Source: Stomoxys calcitrans (Eukaryota > Arthropoda > Insecta > Diptera > Muscidae). Taken from it: a stretch of 64,000 bases of DNA. Made by a program: the position numbers and the translations under genes. Below the pieces are notes generated by a model, which was not told where the DNA came from, did not search any database, and saw only the letters and a list, made by a program, of their open reading frames with translations. Positions 22,196 to 32,043 of this stretch are shown in pieces (positions within the stretch are counted from its first letter, which is position 1; every line of letters starts with the position of its first letter). Location: contig NC_081554.1 of NCBI RefSeq assembly GCF_963082655.1, forward strand, positions 52,853,109-52,917,108, given 5' to 3'.

Positions 22196-22500
22196 CTAGT
22201 TGGGTGAGTAGAGCTTACTAACTTACTTGAGTTGACTATGACAGAACATATGTTCCACTAGCCGAACATAGAATAGCGCTCCAAGCGCCTCGTTTTTCTG
22301 CGATCATTCTACAATCCTAGATTTCGAGGTGTCTCCCACCACTTGATCTTTCCATCGGGCTTTTGGTCTTCCCGGTTCGAGTGTGGGAGAAGAGCACCAA
22401 TATGATATCCACATTGGGGCGAAATATCTGAAAGGCCGTACCAGTACCCCCAAACAGGACTTGACCGTGCTAGTATAGGGCTCGGGCAAAATAAGAGAGT
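22196..22500 (-). pseudogene. LINE ORF2 C-terminal fragment
   Basis: Minus-strand translation has LEPGRPKARWKDQVVGD followed by WSQKNEALG, matching the GRP-RWkDqv block near the C-terminus of a LINE ORF2 of the same general type as the fragment at 45420-46270. The 3' end runs into AGTAAGTTAGTAAG, possibly a short tandem tail. Inserted in type S element 2. Confidence 0.55.
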
Positions 22501-22570
22501 GAGAGAAGGCTCAGCGGAGCGGGCCCTGTCCAGCTAGTTCTATATATAAGATCGTGGATCTTATATATAT

Positions 22571-23429
22571 CCCAAGGAGAAGATTTCTAAGAATGGTTCA
22601 GCGCGCTTATAATTAGGGATATTTCACTTAAATAACTTCTTTTGACAAACTATTGTAGCGCAACTTCAGAAACTAGAGCCTAAATTATTCTTTTGTTTTT
22701 GTGATATCTCTATTGATTAAATTGCTTTAATCAAAATTAATGCTGTTTTTTTCATAGTTATTATTTTTTCTTGATATTAAAATTTAAAATATTATTAATA
22801 ATTTGTTATTGTATCAAACTCAGAAATATGTGTGGTTTTTGTTTTTAATATTTTGACATATCTTGAGCACATGGCGTTGGTCAATCTCGAGCTTTGATTT
22901 GCTTTGGTATTTTGCGGTTGACTTGGGAGAAACGTTTGGCCAAGAGCAGAGCTTTTTCATTGAAGTTTTTCTGGTTTTAATCGGTTTTGTTAAGTGCCTG
23001 GCTCGGAGGCCTAGAAAGAGACTGAGTAATTACTTCTGGGTTTTTGTGTGTGAAATAGGGTTTCCATTTACCGGTTGTTTGGGGGCCATTACAGCACATT
23101 ACAAATGTCTCCAAAAGCCAGAAGTGCCACATGTGGAGTGGAGTGATGGAGCAGTGAAGACAAAGACTAAAAGCGTGGCGGCGTTGCACTTTGCCAAGGT
23201 ATGTGTGAGACTAGTTGACAGTGTTGTTAAAAGCCGTGAGCATTGAATCTTAGCTTTTCAGATTTAATTTCGTACTGGAACGGTGAACAACGTCCAAGTC
23301 ATCGAACGCTTTTTTTTTTTGTTTATTGTCGCTTGTCTGTTGTTGGCCATACAATTTCGCTCTTTATCGATTGTGGGTTCGATTTGAATAAAAGTTTCGT
23401 AAGCAGAGATACTGAATGTTTTGCTGGAG
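22571..23429 (+). other. Low-repeat region upstream of the putative gene
   Basis: No transposon copy was recognised. An open frame at 22863-23246 has no ATG at its start and no recognised product. The sequence changes from AT-rich to balanced composition toward 23.4 kb, which fits a promoter-proximal region; this is an inference. Confidence 0.35.
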
Positions 23430-24721
23430 ACCCCCCCCCCCCCCCCAACGGCTCTCCAACAAGTGACTGTGACTGCTCGGTATCGTTGCTGTTACGTGCG
23501 CTCGCGCGCGCCGCTTTTAACCAACGAAATATAGAAAATCCAAAACGAAAACGAAATTGAAATCTAACAAAACTAGTTAAAGAAACAGTCAGCCAGCCAG
23601 CCAGCCACACTGAGGCAAGAGGTCCGTACCATCCGTTCATTTAAACATTAAAGCTGTTGCCATTGCTGTAGCTGCTGACTGTGGCTGCAGGCAAAGCCAA
23701 CTCCGCAGCCAACGTTCCTACACATCATAAGTCTGCCGACTAGCGCAGTCGCAGCGAAGTGTTGTCATCAACTTTGCACTTTTGCGCTCGCCTAACTTTC
23801 GATAAGCTTACAGATTGTTTTAGCGCTTGCTGCAGTAAGCACGCGTGCGCGGTTTTCTAGTAAGAAAGCAGTGAATTATCCATCACCCCATACGAAAGGA
23901 AATTAAAAAATAATTAAAAAAATTAATTAAAAAAAAAAAAACAAAAACTATTTATGGTGTTGTCAATTGAAGAAAAAAAAAATTGAAATCTCGTTTAGTG
24001 GTAACGATATCCAAGAAACGCAGCGAGTCGAGTGCGAGTAATAAACTCTGGTAGTTCTTCAGTGGTGTATGCAATTTGCTCCTAGTTGGCCATGTGTAGA
24101 CACTCAACAACAACGTTATGCTAAAAGGAAAAAGGAACAAAACGAAAATATATTTCATCGGTTACTATCTTTTTGGCAAAAGGCAGTTTTTCGCTGCGGC
24201 TTAGAAAACCTGCACTAAACTAAAAATCCAATTTTCCAAAAATTTCCCAACTGTTACCCTCTTTTTTGTGTTTTTTTTTATCAACGTTTACCAACCAAGT
24301 GCCTAAATAAAATCGAAAAACATAAATAAAAGAAAAACCAAAAGTAAAAAAAAAAATAAATTTACCACAGAAAGAAAAACAAGTGTTTCCTGTTTTGTAA
24401 TACAAACAAAAAAAAAAATCTCTTGTAAAGCTAAAGTGCCAAAATTATACAAAAAGCAATTTTACACTATACACACATACAAAGAAAAACCTCTCACACA
24501 CGTACACACAAAAAGTACACACGCAAAAAGCATATCTATTTCGAAACTAAGTTATTTATTGTTCAAACAAAAACAAAGTGAAGAGAAAAAAAACACACAC
24601 ACACACACACATAAAACGAGTGAATTATAAAGCTAAAGAAAATCCAAGTCATAGTTTAGTTTATTTATTAATCCCACAAGACGACCTCTTAATTCTGGTA
24701 AAGGATTTAATTTAAGCAGCC
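23430..24721 (+). promoter_or_regulatory. Probable promoter and long 5' leader
   Basis: The longest transposon-free, partly GC-rich stretch in the left half of the window, with C16 at 23431-23446 and GCGCTCGCGCGCGCCGC near 23500. After about 23.9 kb it becomes A-rich and ends in an (AC)n tract at 24593-24611 before the start codon at 24722. No TATA box or transcription start can be fixed by eye. It holds a 49-codon upstream open frame (24069-24218) and two shorter ones. After 24218 the next ATG is the proposed start. Confidence 0.45.
24069..24218 (+). other. Upstream open reading frame in the leader
   Basis: ATG at 24069 opens 49 codons and stops at TAA 24216-24218, about 500 bases before the proposed main start. 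The peptide (MQFAPSWPCVDTQ at its start) has no recognised motif. If the leader is unspliced, this frame could lower initiation at 24722. Confidence 0.35.
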
Positions 24722-24759
24722 ATGGACAAGCAAAACTTTCTTATTGGATTAATTTTATG
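24722..24759 (+). CDS. First coding exon of a putative secreted or membrane protein
   Basis: ATG in strong context (GCAGCCATGG) encodes MDKQNFLIGLIL. A charged start followed by a hydrophobic run is typical of the first half of a signal peptide. An in-frame TAA lies two codons upstream, so the protein cannot start earlier in this frame. After 38 bases the exon ends at TTATG|GTAAGTTT, a consensus donor, leaving phase 2. Reading through the donor would stop at once (TGG TAA). The rest of the gene would lie to the right, beyond an intron longer than 32 kb, which is common for dipteran neuronal and cell-surface genes. The product is not identifiable from 12 residues. Confidence 0.5.
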
Positions 24760-24807
24760 GTAAGTTTCGAGGAGAGCTATTGATTTTTTTTTTATTCTAC
24801 AGATCAA

Positions 24808-25410
24808 AGAAAATGGCAGAAGCCATTCGAAGAATTCTGGATGTAAATCTGGCCCAAATTTGACGAAATTTTGCAAACGTATAAAAACGTCAAATAAAAT
24901 ACCTCTTGCTTATATTTTGATATATCGGACAAAATTTGTGGCTTCTATAGCCTTAAAAGTCCATATGGGAGCTATATCTAAATCTGGTCCGATTTTGAAG
25001 GAATTTTCTAAACACATGAGAACGTTGAATAAAACACCTCATGCTTAATTTTGTAAAGATCGGACCAAAACTGTGGCTTCTACAAGCTCAAAAGCCCATA
25101 TTGGATGAAATATATATATGGGAGCTATAACTAAATCTGAACCGATTTTTTCCAAAGTCCATAGCGTTTGTCCTTGGACGAAAAAAGAGACTTGCGCAAA
25201 ATTTCATGACAATTGGAAAACAAATGCGACCTGTATCTTGATCACAAGAATACATGGACAGACAGGCGGACAGACGGACATAGCTAAATCGAATCAGGAA
25301 GTGATTCTAAGCCGATCGGTATACTTATCAATGGGTCTAGCTCTTCTCCTTTTTAGCGTTGCAAACAAATGCACAAAGTTATAATGCCCTGTACCACAGT
25401 GGTGGAGGCA
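24808..25410 (+). mobile_element. Diverged type H-like element 7 (mini-me-like)
   Basis: A relative with different monomers (TATGGGAGCTATATCTAAAT, CCGATTTT), a GACAGGCGGACAGACGGACA tract at 25261-25280 and a terminal CTGTACCACAGTGGTGGAGG motif at 25390-25409. The CTGTACCACAG core forms a small hairpin. It resembles mini-me/DINE-type elements of other flies (from memory). It starts just after the donor of the putative first exon. Confidence 0.65.
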
Positions 25411-25878
25411 TTAACTTCGGCTGGGCCCAACTTTGGATAACCACCAACTCGGATATATATATTAACCACCTTTCGTCAAAATACGGTGGAAAATACTTCA
25501 TTAATGAAGCCATAACAGCAATATCCAATCTCCACCATATTCAGGAAGGCTATACACGGCTTTAAAACAAGTCACTATACCAAAGTCATCCGTTCAAAAT
25601 GCAACTTTTATGGGCCAAAGAACTTAAATCGGGAGATCGGTATATGTATATGACAGCTATATCCAAATACAGACCGATCTGAACCATATTGAATACGAAA
25701 ATCGAAGAGCCTAACACAGCCCACTGTGTCAAATTTCAGCGAAATCAAGTAATAAACGTGATTTTACTGTTCCAAGAACTTAAATCGGGAGATCGGTATA
25801 TATGGCAGCTATATACGAATATAGCCCAATCTTGATCATATTCGGTACGAATTTCAAGGGGCCTAACGCAACTCAAAT

Positions 25879-25933
25879 GCAGGCGTTCAGCGTCATAGGT
25901 GGACATGCTAACCTCTGCGCTTCGGTGGCCTCC
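25879..25933 (-). mobile_element. SINE tRNA-head fragment
   Basis: Only the head: reverse complement of GGCCACCGAAGCGCAGAGGT through CTGAACGCCTG. The rest of the SINE is absent. It is inserted in a monomer of element 8; the flanking CCTAACGCAACTCA / CCAACGCAACTCA repeat may be its target-site duplication. Confidence 0.75.
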
Positions 25934-27765
25934 AACGCAACTCATTGTGCTTAATTTTAGCGAAATCTGTTAATAAATGCACCTTTTATGGGTCTAAATC
26001 CATTAATCGGGAGATCGGCATATATGGCAGCTAAATCCAAATCTAGACCGATCTGGGCCATATTGAACAGGTATGTCGAACACAATTCGCTGCACCAAAT
26101 TTCAATGAAATCGGACAACGAATACTCCTAGTAAGGGCCCCATACCCTAAACTGAGAAATCAGTTTAAATGGCAGTTATACCGAAATATAAACGCATCTT
26201 AACCGTACTCGGTACGAATGTCGAGAGGCCTAACGCAACTCATAATGCCTAATTTCAGCGAAATTCACCTTTTGTGGGCCAAAAATCTTAACTTGGGAGA
26301 TCGGTCTATATGGCAGCTATATCTATATCTAGACCGAACAGGGCCGTACTGAATGGGGAAGTCGAGGAGCCTAAGCACAACTCGCTATAACAAATTTCTG
26401 GGAAATCAGACAGTTAATGTGAAGATTATGGCCCCGAGACCATGAATCGAGAGATCGGTCTATATGGCAGCCATATGTAAATCTGGACTTATCTAGGTCA
26501 AATTTAAAAGGGATGTTGCGGGCCCTAACACATCCAAATTTCAGCGAAATCGGACAATAAGTGCTCGCTTTATGGGCCTAAAAATTCAAATCAAGAGATT
26601 GGTCTATTCGGAAACTATATCCAAATCTCAATCGATCTGGACCAAATTAAACAAGAATGTCAAGGGGCCTACCATAACTCACCTTCCCAAATTTCGGAGA
26701 AATCGGACAATAAGTGCGCGCTTTATGGGACTAAAACCTTAAATCGTTAGGTGGGTATATATGGCAGCTATATCCAAATCTGGACCGATCTGGGTCAAAT
26801 TGAACAAGAATGTCAAGAGGCCTTCCATAACTCACTATCCTTATTAATAATGCGCCTTTTATGGGAAATCTAGACCGATCGGAGCCGTATTGAGTTGGGA
26901 TGTCGAGGATCCTAACACAACTAGCTGTACCAAATTTCAGCGAAATTGGACTGTTTATGCATCTTTTGTGGGCCCAAGACCTTAAGTCGAGAGATCGGTC
27001 TATATGACAGCTCTATTGAAATCTGTGCCGATCTGAGCCGTATTGAATAGGATATGTCGAGGAGCCTAACACAATTCGCCATACCAAATTTCAGCGAAAT
27101 CGGACTGTAAATGGGCCGTTTTATGGCCCCAAGACCTTAAATCGAGAGATCGGTCTATATGGCAGCTCTATTGAAATCTAGACCGATCGGAGCCGTATTG
27201 AATTGGGATGTCGAGGAGCCTAACACAACTCGCTATACCAAATTTCAACGAAATCGGACTGTAAATGAGCCTTTTATGGCCCCAAGACCTTAAATCGAGA
27301 GATCGGCCTATATGGCTGCTATATTGGAATCTTACCGATACGAGCCAAATTGAACAAGGATATCGAGGTGCTTGACACTAAACGCTGTCTAAAACTTCAG
27401 CGAAATCGTACTGTTAATGCGCCTTTTATGGCCCCAAGACCTTAAGTGGAGAGATCGGTCTAAACCATATCCAAATTTTGGACCGATATTGACCATACAC
27501 CGAGCGAATGTCGAAGGGTCTAGCAGAACTCATTGTGCTGAATTTCATCAAAATCGATGAATAAATTAACCTTTTATGGGCCTAAAACCTTAAATTGGGA
27601 GATTGGTCTATATGACAGCTACATCCGAATCGGAACCCATATGGGCCGTATTAAACTGGGTTGCCGAGTGGCCTAACACAACTAGCTATACCTAAATTCA
27701 GTGAAATTGGACGGTAAATGCATCTTTTATGGGACCAAAACCTTAAATCGAGAAATCGGTATATA

Positions 27766-27894
27766 TTGGGTTGCCCAAAAAGTAATTGCGGATTTTTCAT
27801 ATAGTCGGCGTTGACAAATTTTTTCACAGCTTGTGACTCTGTAATTGCATTCTTTCTTCTGTCAGTTTCCGCAATTACTTTTTGGGCAACCCAA
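27766..27894 (+). mobile_element. TA-flanked MITE copy 2, internally deleted
   Basis: Both terminal repeats and TA flanks are intact, but about 108 bp of the right interior is missing: the sequence jumps from CTTCTGTCAGTT to TCCGCAATTACTTTTTGG. Length is 129 bp. Inserted in element 8. Confidence 0.93.
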
Positions 27895-27973
27895 TATATC
27901 CAAGCTATATACAAACGTGGACTGATTTGGGTCAAATTAAACAAGGATCTCGAGGAGTCGCCTAACATAACTT

Positions 27974-28290
27974 GCAAATGCAATTTTGCCCATGAACATT
28001 CCACTAAGGAACAGGGGCAAACTTCTCACATATCAATGAGTGCAGTGCGATTCAAGTTTTTTAAGCTCAATGATAAGGGGCCTCCTTTTTATAGCCGAGT
28101 CTGAACGGCGTGCCGCAGTGCGACACCTCTTTGGAGAGAAGTTTTAAATGGCATAGTACCTCACAAATATTGCTAGCATTAGGAGGGGAAAACCGCCGCT
28201 GAATTTTTTTTCAGATGGTCTCACCAGGATTCGAACACAGGCCTTCAGCGTCATAGGCGGACATGCTAACCTCTGCGCTACGGTGGCCTC
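27974..28290 (-). mobile_element. tRNA-derived SINE copy 7 with target-site duplication
   Basis: Full-length reverse SINE with an 8-bp flanking repeat CATAACTT at 27966-27973 and 28291-28298. B box intact apart from one change. Inserted in element 8. Confidence 0.9.
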
Positions 28291-28437
28291 CATAACTTAT
28301 TTTCCCATATTACAGGGGAATAGGGCAATTCATGCGCCAAGACACTAAATCGAGAGATCGGTCTATATGGTCTATATGATTTCTATAGACAGTCGGACAG
28401 ATGGACATTGCTAGATTGTCATATATTTTTTCAGATT

Positions 28438-28906
28438 CAGATATAGCTTCCATATAAACCGATCTACCCATTTGACTTCTTGACCCACTGGAAGCCACAA
28501 TTTTTGTCAGACATGGCTAAAATTTTGCAGATAGTGTTCTGTTATGACTTCCAAAACTGTGCAAAGTACGGTCTAAATCGGTCTATAACCTCATATAATT
28601 CCCATATAAACCGATCTTCCGATTTGAATTCTTGAGCCCTTACAAGCCGCAATTTTTGTCCTATTTGACTGTAATTTTGCATGCGGTGTTTTGTTAGAAC
28701 TTCCAACAACTATGCAAAGTGCGGTCCAAATCAGTGTATAACCTCATATAGCTCCCATATAAACTGGTCTCTCGATTATCCTTGTTCGGTCCCTAGAAGC
28801 TTTAAGTTTTGCTGGTTTGACAAAAGTTTGGTATGTCGAATAAAATTATGAACTTCAACTTAGTTTAGTTTGCATAAAGTTTAAGCCAAGTCCATGGTGG
28901 TGGGTT
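28438..28906 (-). mobile_element. Type H fragment, reverse, joined to element 8
   Basis: Three monomers in the opposite orientation (ATATAGCTTCCATATAAACC, TATAATTCCCATATAAACC, TATAGCTCCCATATAAACT) ending at GTCCATGGTGGTGGGTTA. It meets the microsatellite end of element 8, making another inverted junction. Confidence 0.7.
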
Positions 28907-28924
28907 ACTTTTTGGGCAACCCAA
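28907..28924. mobile_element. Isolated MITE terminus
   Basis: ACTTTTTGGGCAACCCAA is exactly the outer 18 bp of the MITE terminal repeat, followed by TA. The rest of that copy is gone; a complete copy starts 10 bp further on. Confidence 0.9.
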
Positions 28925-28934
28925 TACACAAGTA

Positions 28935-29170
28935 TTGGGTTGCCCAAAAAGTAATTGCGGATTTTTTAAAAGAAAGTAAATGCATTTTTAATAAAACTTA
29001 GAATGAACTTTAATCAAATATACTTTTTTTACACTTTTTTTTCTAAAGCAAGCTAAAAGTAACAGCTGATAACTGACAGAAGAAAGAATGCAATTACAGA
29101 GTCACAAGCTGTGAAAAAATTTGTCAACGCCGACTATATGAAAAATCCGCAATTACTTTTTGGGCAACCC
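28935..29170 (-). mobile_element. TA-flanked MITE copy 3
   Basis: Full-length 236-bp copy, opposite orientation to copy 1, starting TTGGGTTGCCCAAAAAG after TA (28933-28934) and ending GGGCAACCC before TA (the last two A of the repeat are lost). Confidence 0.95.
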
Positions 29171-29295
29171 TAGATTAGATTATGGTCGAAATATATCCAA
29201 AAATGAAAATAGTCATAAATATGGCTGCCGTCTATCAAAAACTTAACATCAGAGTTTTTAAAAAAGCAATTCTATTTTTATTGAATCGCCTACCC

Positions 29296-29806
29296 TCATT
29301 CCTGTTCCTTCCACCATGTGATGGAGGGTATACTTTCATTCCGATTGTCCGTTCTTCTGTTTGTCCGTCCGTCTAACTTTCGAATAAATAAAGGCTATAT
29401 CGGTCCATGTTTTGATATACCTGCCATATAAACCGATCCTGGATCTTGACTTCTTGAGCCTTCTTATTCAAATTGGTTGAAATTTTGCACGAAGTATTTT
29501 GTTCGAACTTCCAATAACTGTGCCAAGTATGGTCTTAATTGCTTCATTACCTGATATAGCTCCTATATAAACCGATTTCGGATCTTGACTTCTTGAGCCC
29601 TTAGATGGCGCCAGTATTATCTGGTTTGGCTAAAATTTTGTTTCTTTTTTACTTCCAACAACTGTGGGAAGTATGGTCCAAATCGGTTCACAGCCTGATA
29701 TGGCTTCGAAATAAATCGATCTCCTGATTGTATTTCTTGAGCCTCTAGAAGCCCCAATCATTATCCGATTTGGCTGAAACTTTGCACAGCGACTTCTTCT
29801 ATGGCC
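29296..29806 (-). mobile_element. Type H element 9, left part
   Basis: Left end TTCCACCATGTGATGGAGGG followed by TGTCCGTCCGTC and monomers (TGATATACCTGCCATATAAA, TGATATAGCTCCTATATAAA). It is broken at 29806 by a LINE with a TTAGG tail. Its right end probably resumes at 32075-32320. Confidence 0.7.
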
Positions 29807-31806
29807 TTAGGTTAGGTTAGGTTGAATAGGCTTAGCCAGTAATCGGTTTGTTGTGCGCTCTTAATACCAAAAACGTAACTTCGACAAAATCCTTCATTAT
29901 TTCCATGCCACTCTCCTAAGTTGGTTCATGTCTGGAATAGTGTCCTCACCTAAGTGCCGTTATCTGTCTGTTGACATGAAAGCCGGGATATGACAAATTA
30001 AATGCTCCAACGTCTTATCAACTTCCCCGCATGTCATACACATGCTATCACTTGCCGCACCGCTCGTAGTCCTATGTGTCCCGTCATGATACCAATAGCT
30101 GTACTGATCTCCTTCATACTTCCTTTCAGTAATAGCCTCGTCTTCCCGCTATCTGGAGCACCCCCATGGGATGTTCGCCATCCTACCGACCGCTTCGCTG
30201 TTCCACAGTGTTGAATGCGCATTCATCGCCCACTTCCTTAATTCGGACTGTTTCGATCCGAAAGGCTTCGGGTTAACCAAGTTTATTGACGTCAGTTCTC
30301 TGGCCTTCACCGCCAAATCGTCTGCCCTTTAATTTCCCCTTACTACGTTATGGTCCGGCACCAAAACGATGCGGATTTTGCCTTCCTCAGAGAAGGCGTT
30401 GATCTACATCATACACTGCAAGACTGTACGTGAGCTTACCGTCCTGGTTGTTATTGCCCTTATGGCCTGTTTACTGTCCGTCAAGATATTCCTGCTCGAT
30501 GTCCTCGCGTTAGCACAACACCACTTCACGCATTCTGTGATCGCCCCTATCTCCGCCTGCAGGACCGTATTATGGTCAGTCAGTCTAAAGCAGATATAAG
30601 TCCCTGGTTTCTCAATGTAGACCCTCAGGCCCACTCCGTCCTCTAGCTTTGATCCATCCGTGTTACATGATCTTCCAGATGGCAATACTAGGATTCCGTC
30701 AATCCAAGACTGTGGCAGCAGTGCATCGCACTCGACCTCAAGGCTCATCTCAGGTATCCGATCGGAAACCTCTTCCCTTCCTTCCAGGTTTCCTATCGTC
30801 GCCTCGATTATACCGCGATGGTATGAGCTGCACCCATCCTCTATCCATTCACCCATCGCCTTAAGTCTCATAGCCGCAGTGGCAGTGGCCAAACATCGGT
30901 AAGCCTTCTCAGTACGCTCCTGAATGAGACACTTCCAATTCAGTTTCCTGTCCAAGATCACACCTAAGTATTTGTGTGAGGAAACGTGGTGCGTTAAATT
31001 GGCTCACCTCCCTCTTCGTGAACAGGCATATTTCAGTCTTCTCGTGGTTAACATTGAGACCTCTGGGTCTAGCCCAGTCATATGCTATATGCAAGACCCT
31101 TAAGTCTCATAGCCGCAGTGGTTGCCTCACACTTAATCTGTATGTCTAGGCATCGTATATTTAGAATAGTTTCCAGTGCCCTAGTGGGCGTGGTTCTCAT
31201 CGCTCCGCCTATGCCAAGACAACATGTTCTATGAACTTGTTGTATGGTCCTTATGTTGAACTTTTTCTCCATAGCAGTTCACAAAACTACTGAGACATAA
31301 GTATGAATTTGTCTAATTACTCTCCTGTAGAGCCAATGGACTATGCTCGGTTTCAGGCCCCATTTCGAGCCTACGGCGCGTCTACATTGTGCCCAACATC
31401 TGTGAGCCTTCTCAGTACGCTTCTGAATGTGACACTTCCAACTTAGTTTGCTGTCCAAGATCACACCTAAGTATTTGTCCTTGTCAGATAACGAAATCGT
31501 CTTATTGAGGAAACGTGGCGCGTTACATTGGCCCTCCTTCGTCTTCCTCGCGAACAGGCATATTTCAGTCTTCAGTCTGGGTTAACATTGAGACCTTTGG
31601 GTCTAGCCCAGTTATATTCCATTTACAAGAAAGTTTCGGTCCTTTGGCATAGCTCCCCTTGGAAGTATTATAGCATCATCTGCGTAGCAGACGGGTTCAA
31701 ATCCTTCCTCAGTCAGCATCCATAATAGGTTATTTATGGTGATCACCCATAGGAGTGGCGATAAAATGCTTCCTGTGGCGTGCCTTGTACCACCTTCTCC
31801 CTTATA
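29807..31806 (-). mobile_element. LINE with RNase H and C-terminal zinc finger, 5'-truncated
   Basis: Minus-strand order from the right: reverse transcriptase CYADDAIIL (about 31690) and KYLGVILDSKLSWKCHIQ (31470-31420); thumb; a duplicated segment with GLNVNHEKTEICLF and KYLGVILDRKLNWKCLIQ (31090-30910); RNase H with TDGSKLEDG, LQAEIGAI, TDSKQAI and a degenerate LVPDH..RADDLA (30680-30320); then HIGLRA and MTCGEVDKTLEHLICH, a zinc-binding finger (30060-30000). The 3' end carries (TTAGG)3TT on the + strand at 29807-29823. Frameshifts and stops inactivate it. It is inserted in type H element 9. Confidence 0.8.
30404..30961 (-). pseudogene. LINE thumb/RNase H open frame, 185 codons
   Basis: Longest remaining open piece of this LINE. 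The first part is the duplicated reverse transcriptase end (DRKLNWKCLIQERTEKAYRC). The second is RNase H with CNTDGSKLEDG, VLQAEIGAI and ILTDSKQAIRAI, which hold the catalytic D, E and D. It stops before the fourth acidic residue, which lies in a neighbouring frame. The enzyme would act in the retrotransposition complex. Homologous fragments occur at 1-290, 33297-33411 and 60600-60850. Confidence 0.75.
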
Positions 31807-32043
31807 TTGGGTTGACCAAAAAGTAATTGCGGATTTTTCATATAGTCGGCGTTGACAAATTTTTTCACAGCTTGTGACTATGTAATTGCATTCCTTCTTC
31901 TGTCAGTTATCAGCTGTTACTTTTAGCTTGCTTTAGAAAAAACGTGTGAAAAAAGTATATTTGATTAAAGTTCATTCTAAGTTTTATTAAAAATGCATTT
32001 ACTTTCTTTTAAAAAATCCGCAATTACTTTTTGGGCAACGCAA
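31807..32043 (+). mobile_element. TA-flanked MITE copy 4
   Basis: 237 bp, starting TTGGGTTGACCAAAAAG after TA and ending GGGCAACGCAA before TA. Each terminus carries one substitution. It lies at the 5' truncation point of the LINE. Confidence 0.94.

Larger units (their letters stand above)
19495..22548 (-). mobile_element. Type S element 2, with nested insertions
   Basis: Reverse copy. The TTCAGCCG/TTTCATGAAAATC block is at the left (about 19505-19535) and the AGCGGAGCGGGCCCTGTCCA..CTAG terminus at the right (about 22512-22540). Repeated CAATATGGGTATCAAATGAA segments fill the interior and match 58320-58700 in reverse. Two SINEs and a LINE C-terminal fragment are nested inside. The first 100 bp include a G16 run at 19602-19617. 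Confidence 0.7.
25411..28437 (+). mobile_element. Type H element 8, long array
   Basis: Starts with the hairpin-type end (TTCGGCTGGGCCCAACTTTG, then ACCACCAACTCGG) fused directly to element 7. About fourteen monomers follow at 153-157 bp, marked by GGTCTATATGGCAGCTATAT. It ends near a short GACAGTCGGACAGATGGAC tract at 28385. It is interrupted by a SINE head (25879-25933), a MITE (27766-27894) and a SINE (27974-28290). Confidence 0.8.

Noticed and set aside
22863..23246. 127-codon open frame upstream of the putative gene
   Set aside because: It does not start with ATG, shows no domain, and lies where promoter sequence is expected; left as unassigned.
27651..28004. 117-codon open frame across a MITE and array monomers
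   Set aside because: It is a chance read-through of MITE copy 2 and flanking type H sequence.
29807..29823. A telomere or interstitial telomeric site
   Set aside because: Only three TTAGG units, placed exactly at a LINE 3' end; flies do not use TTAGG telomeres.
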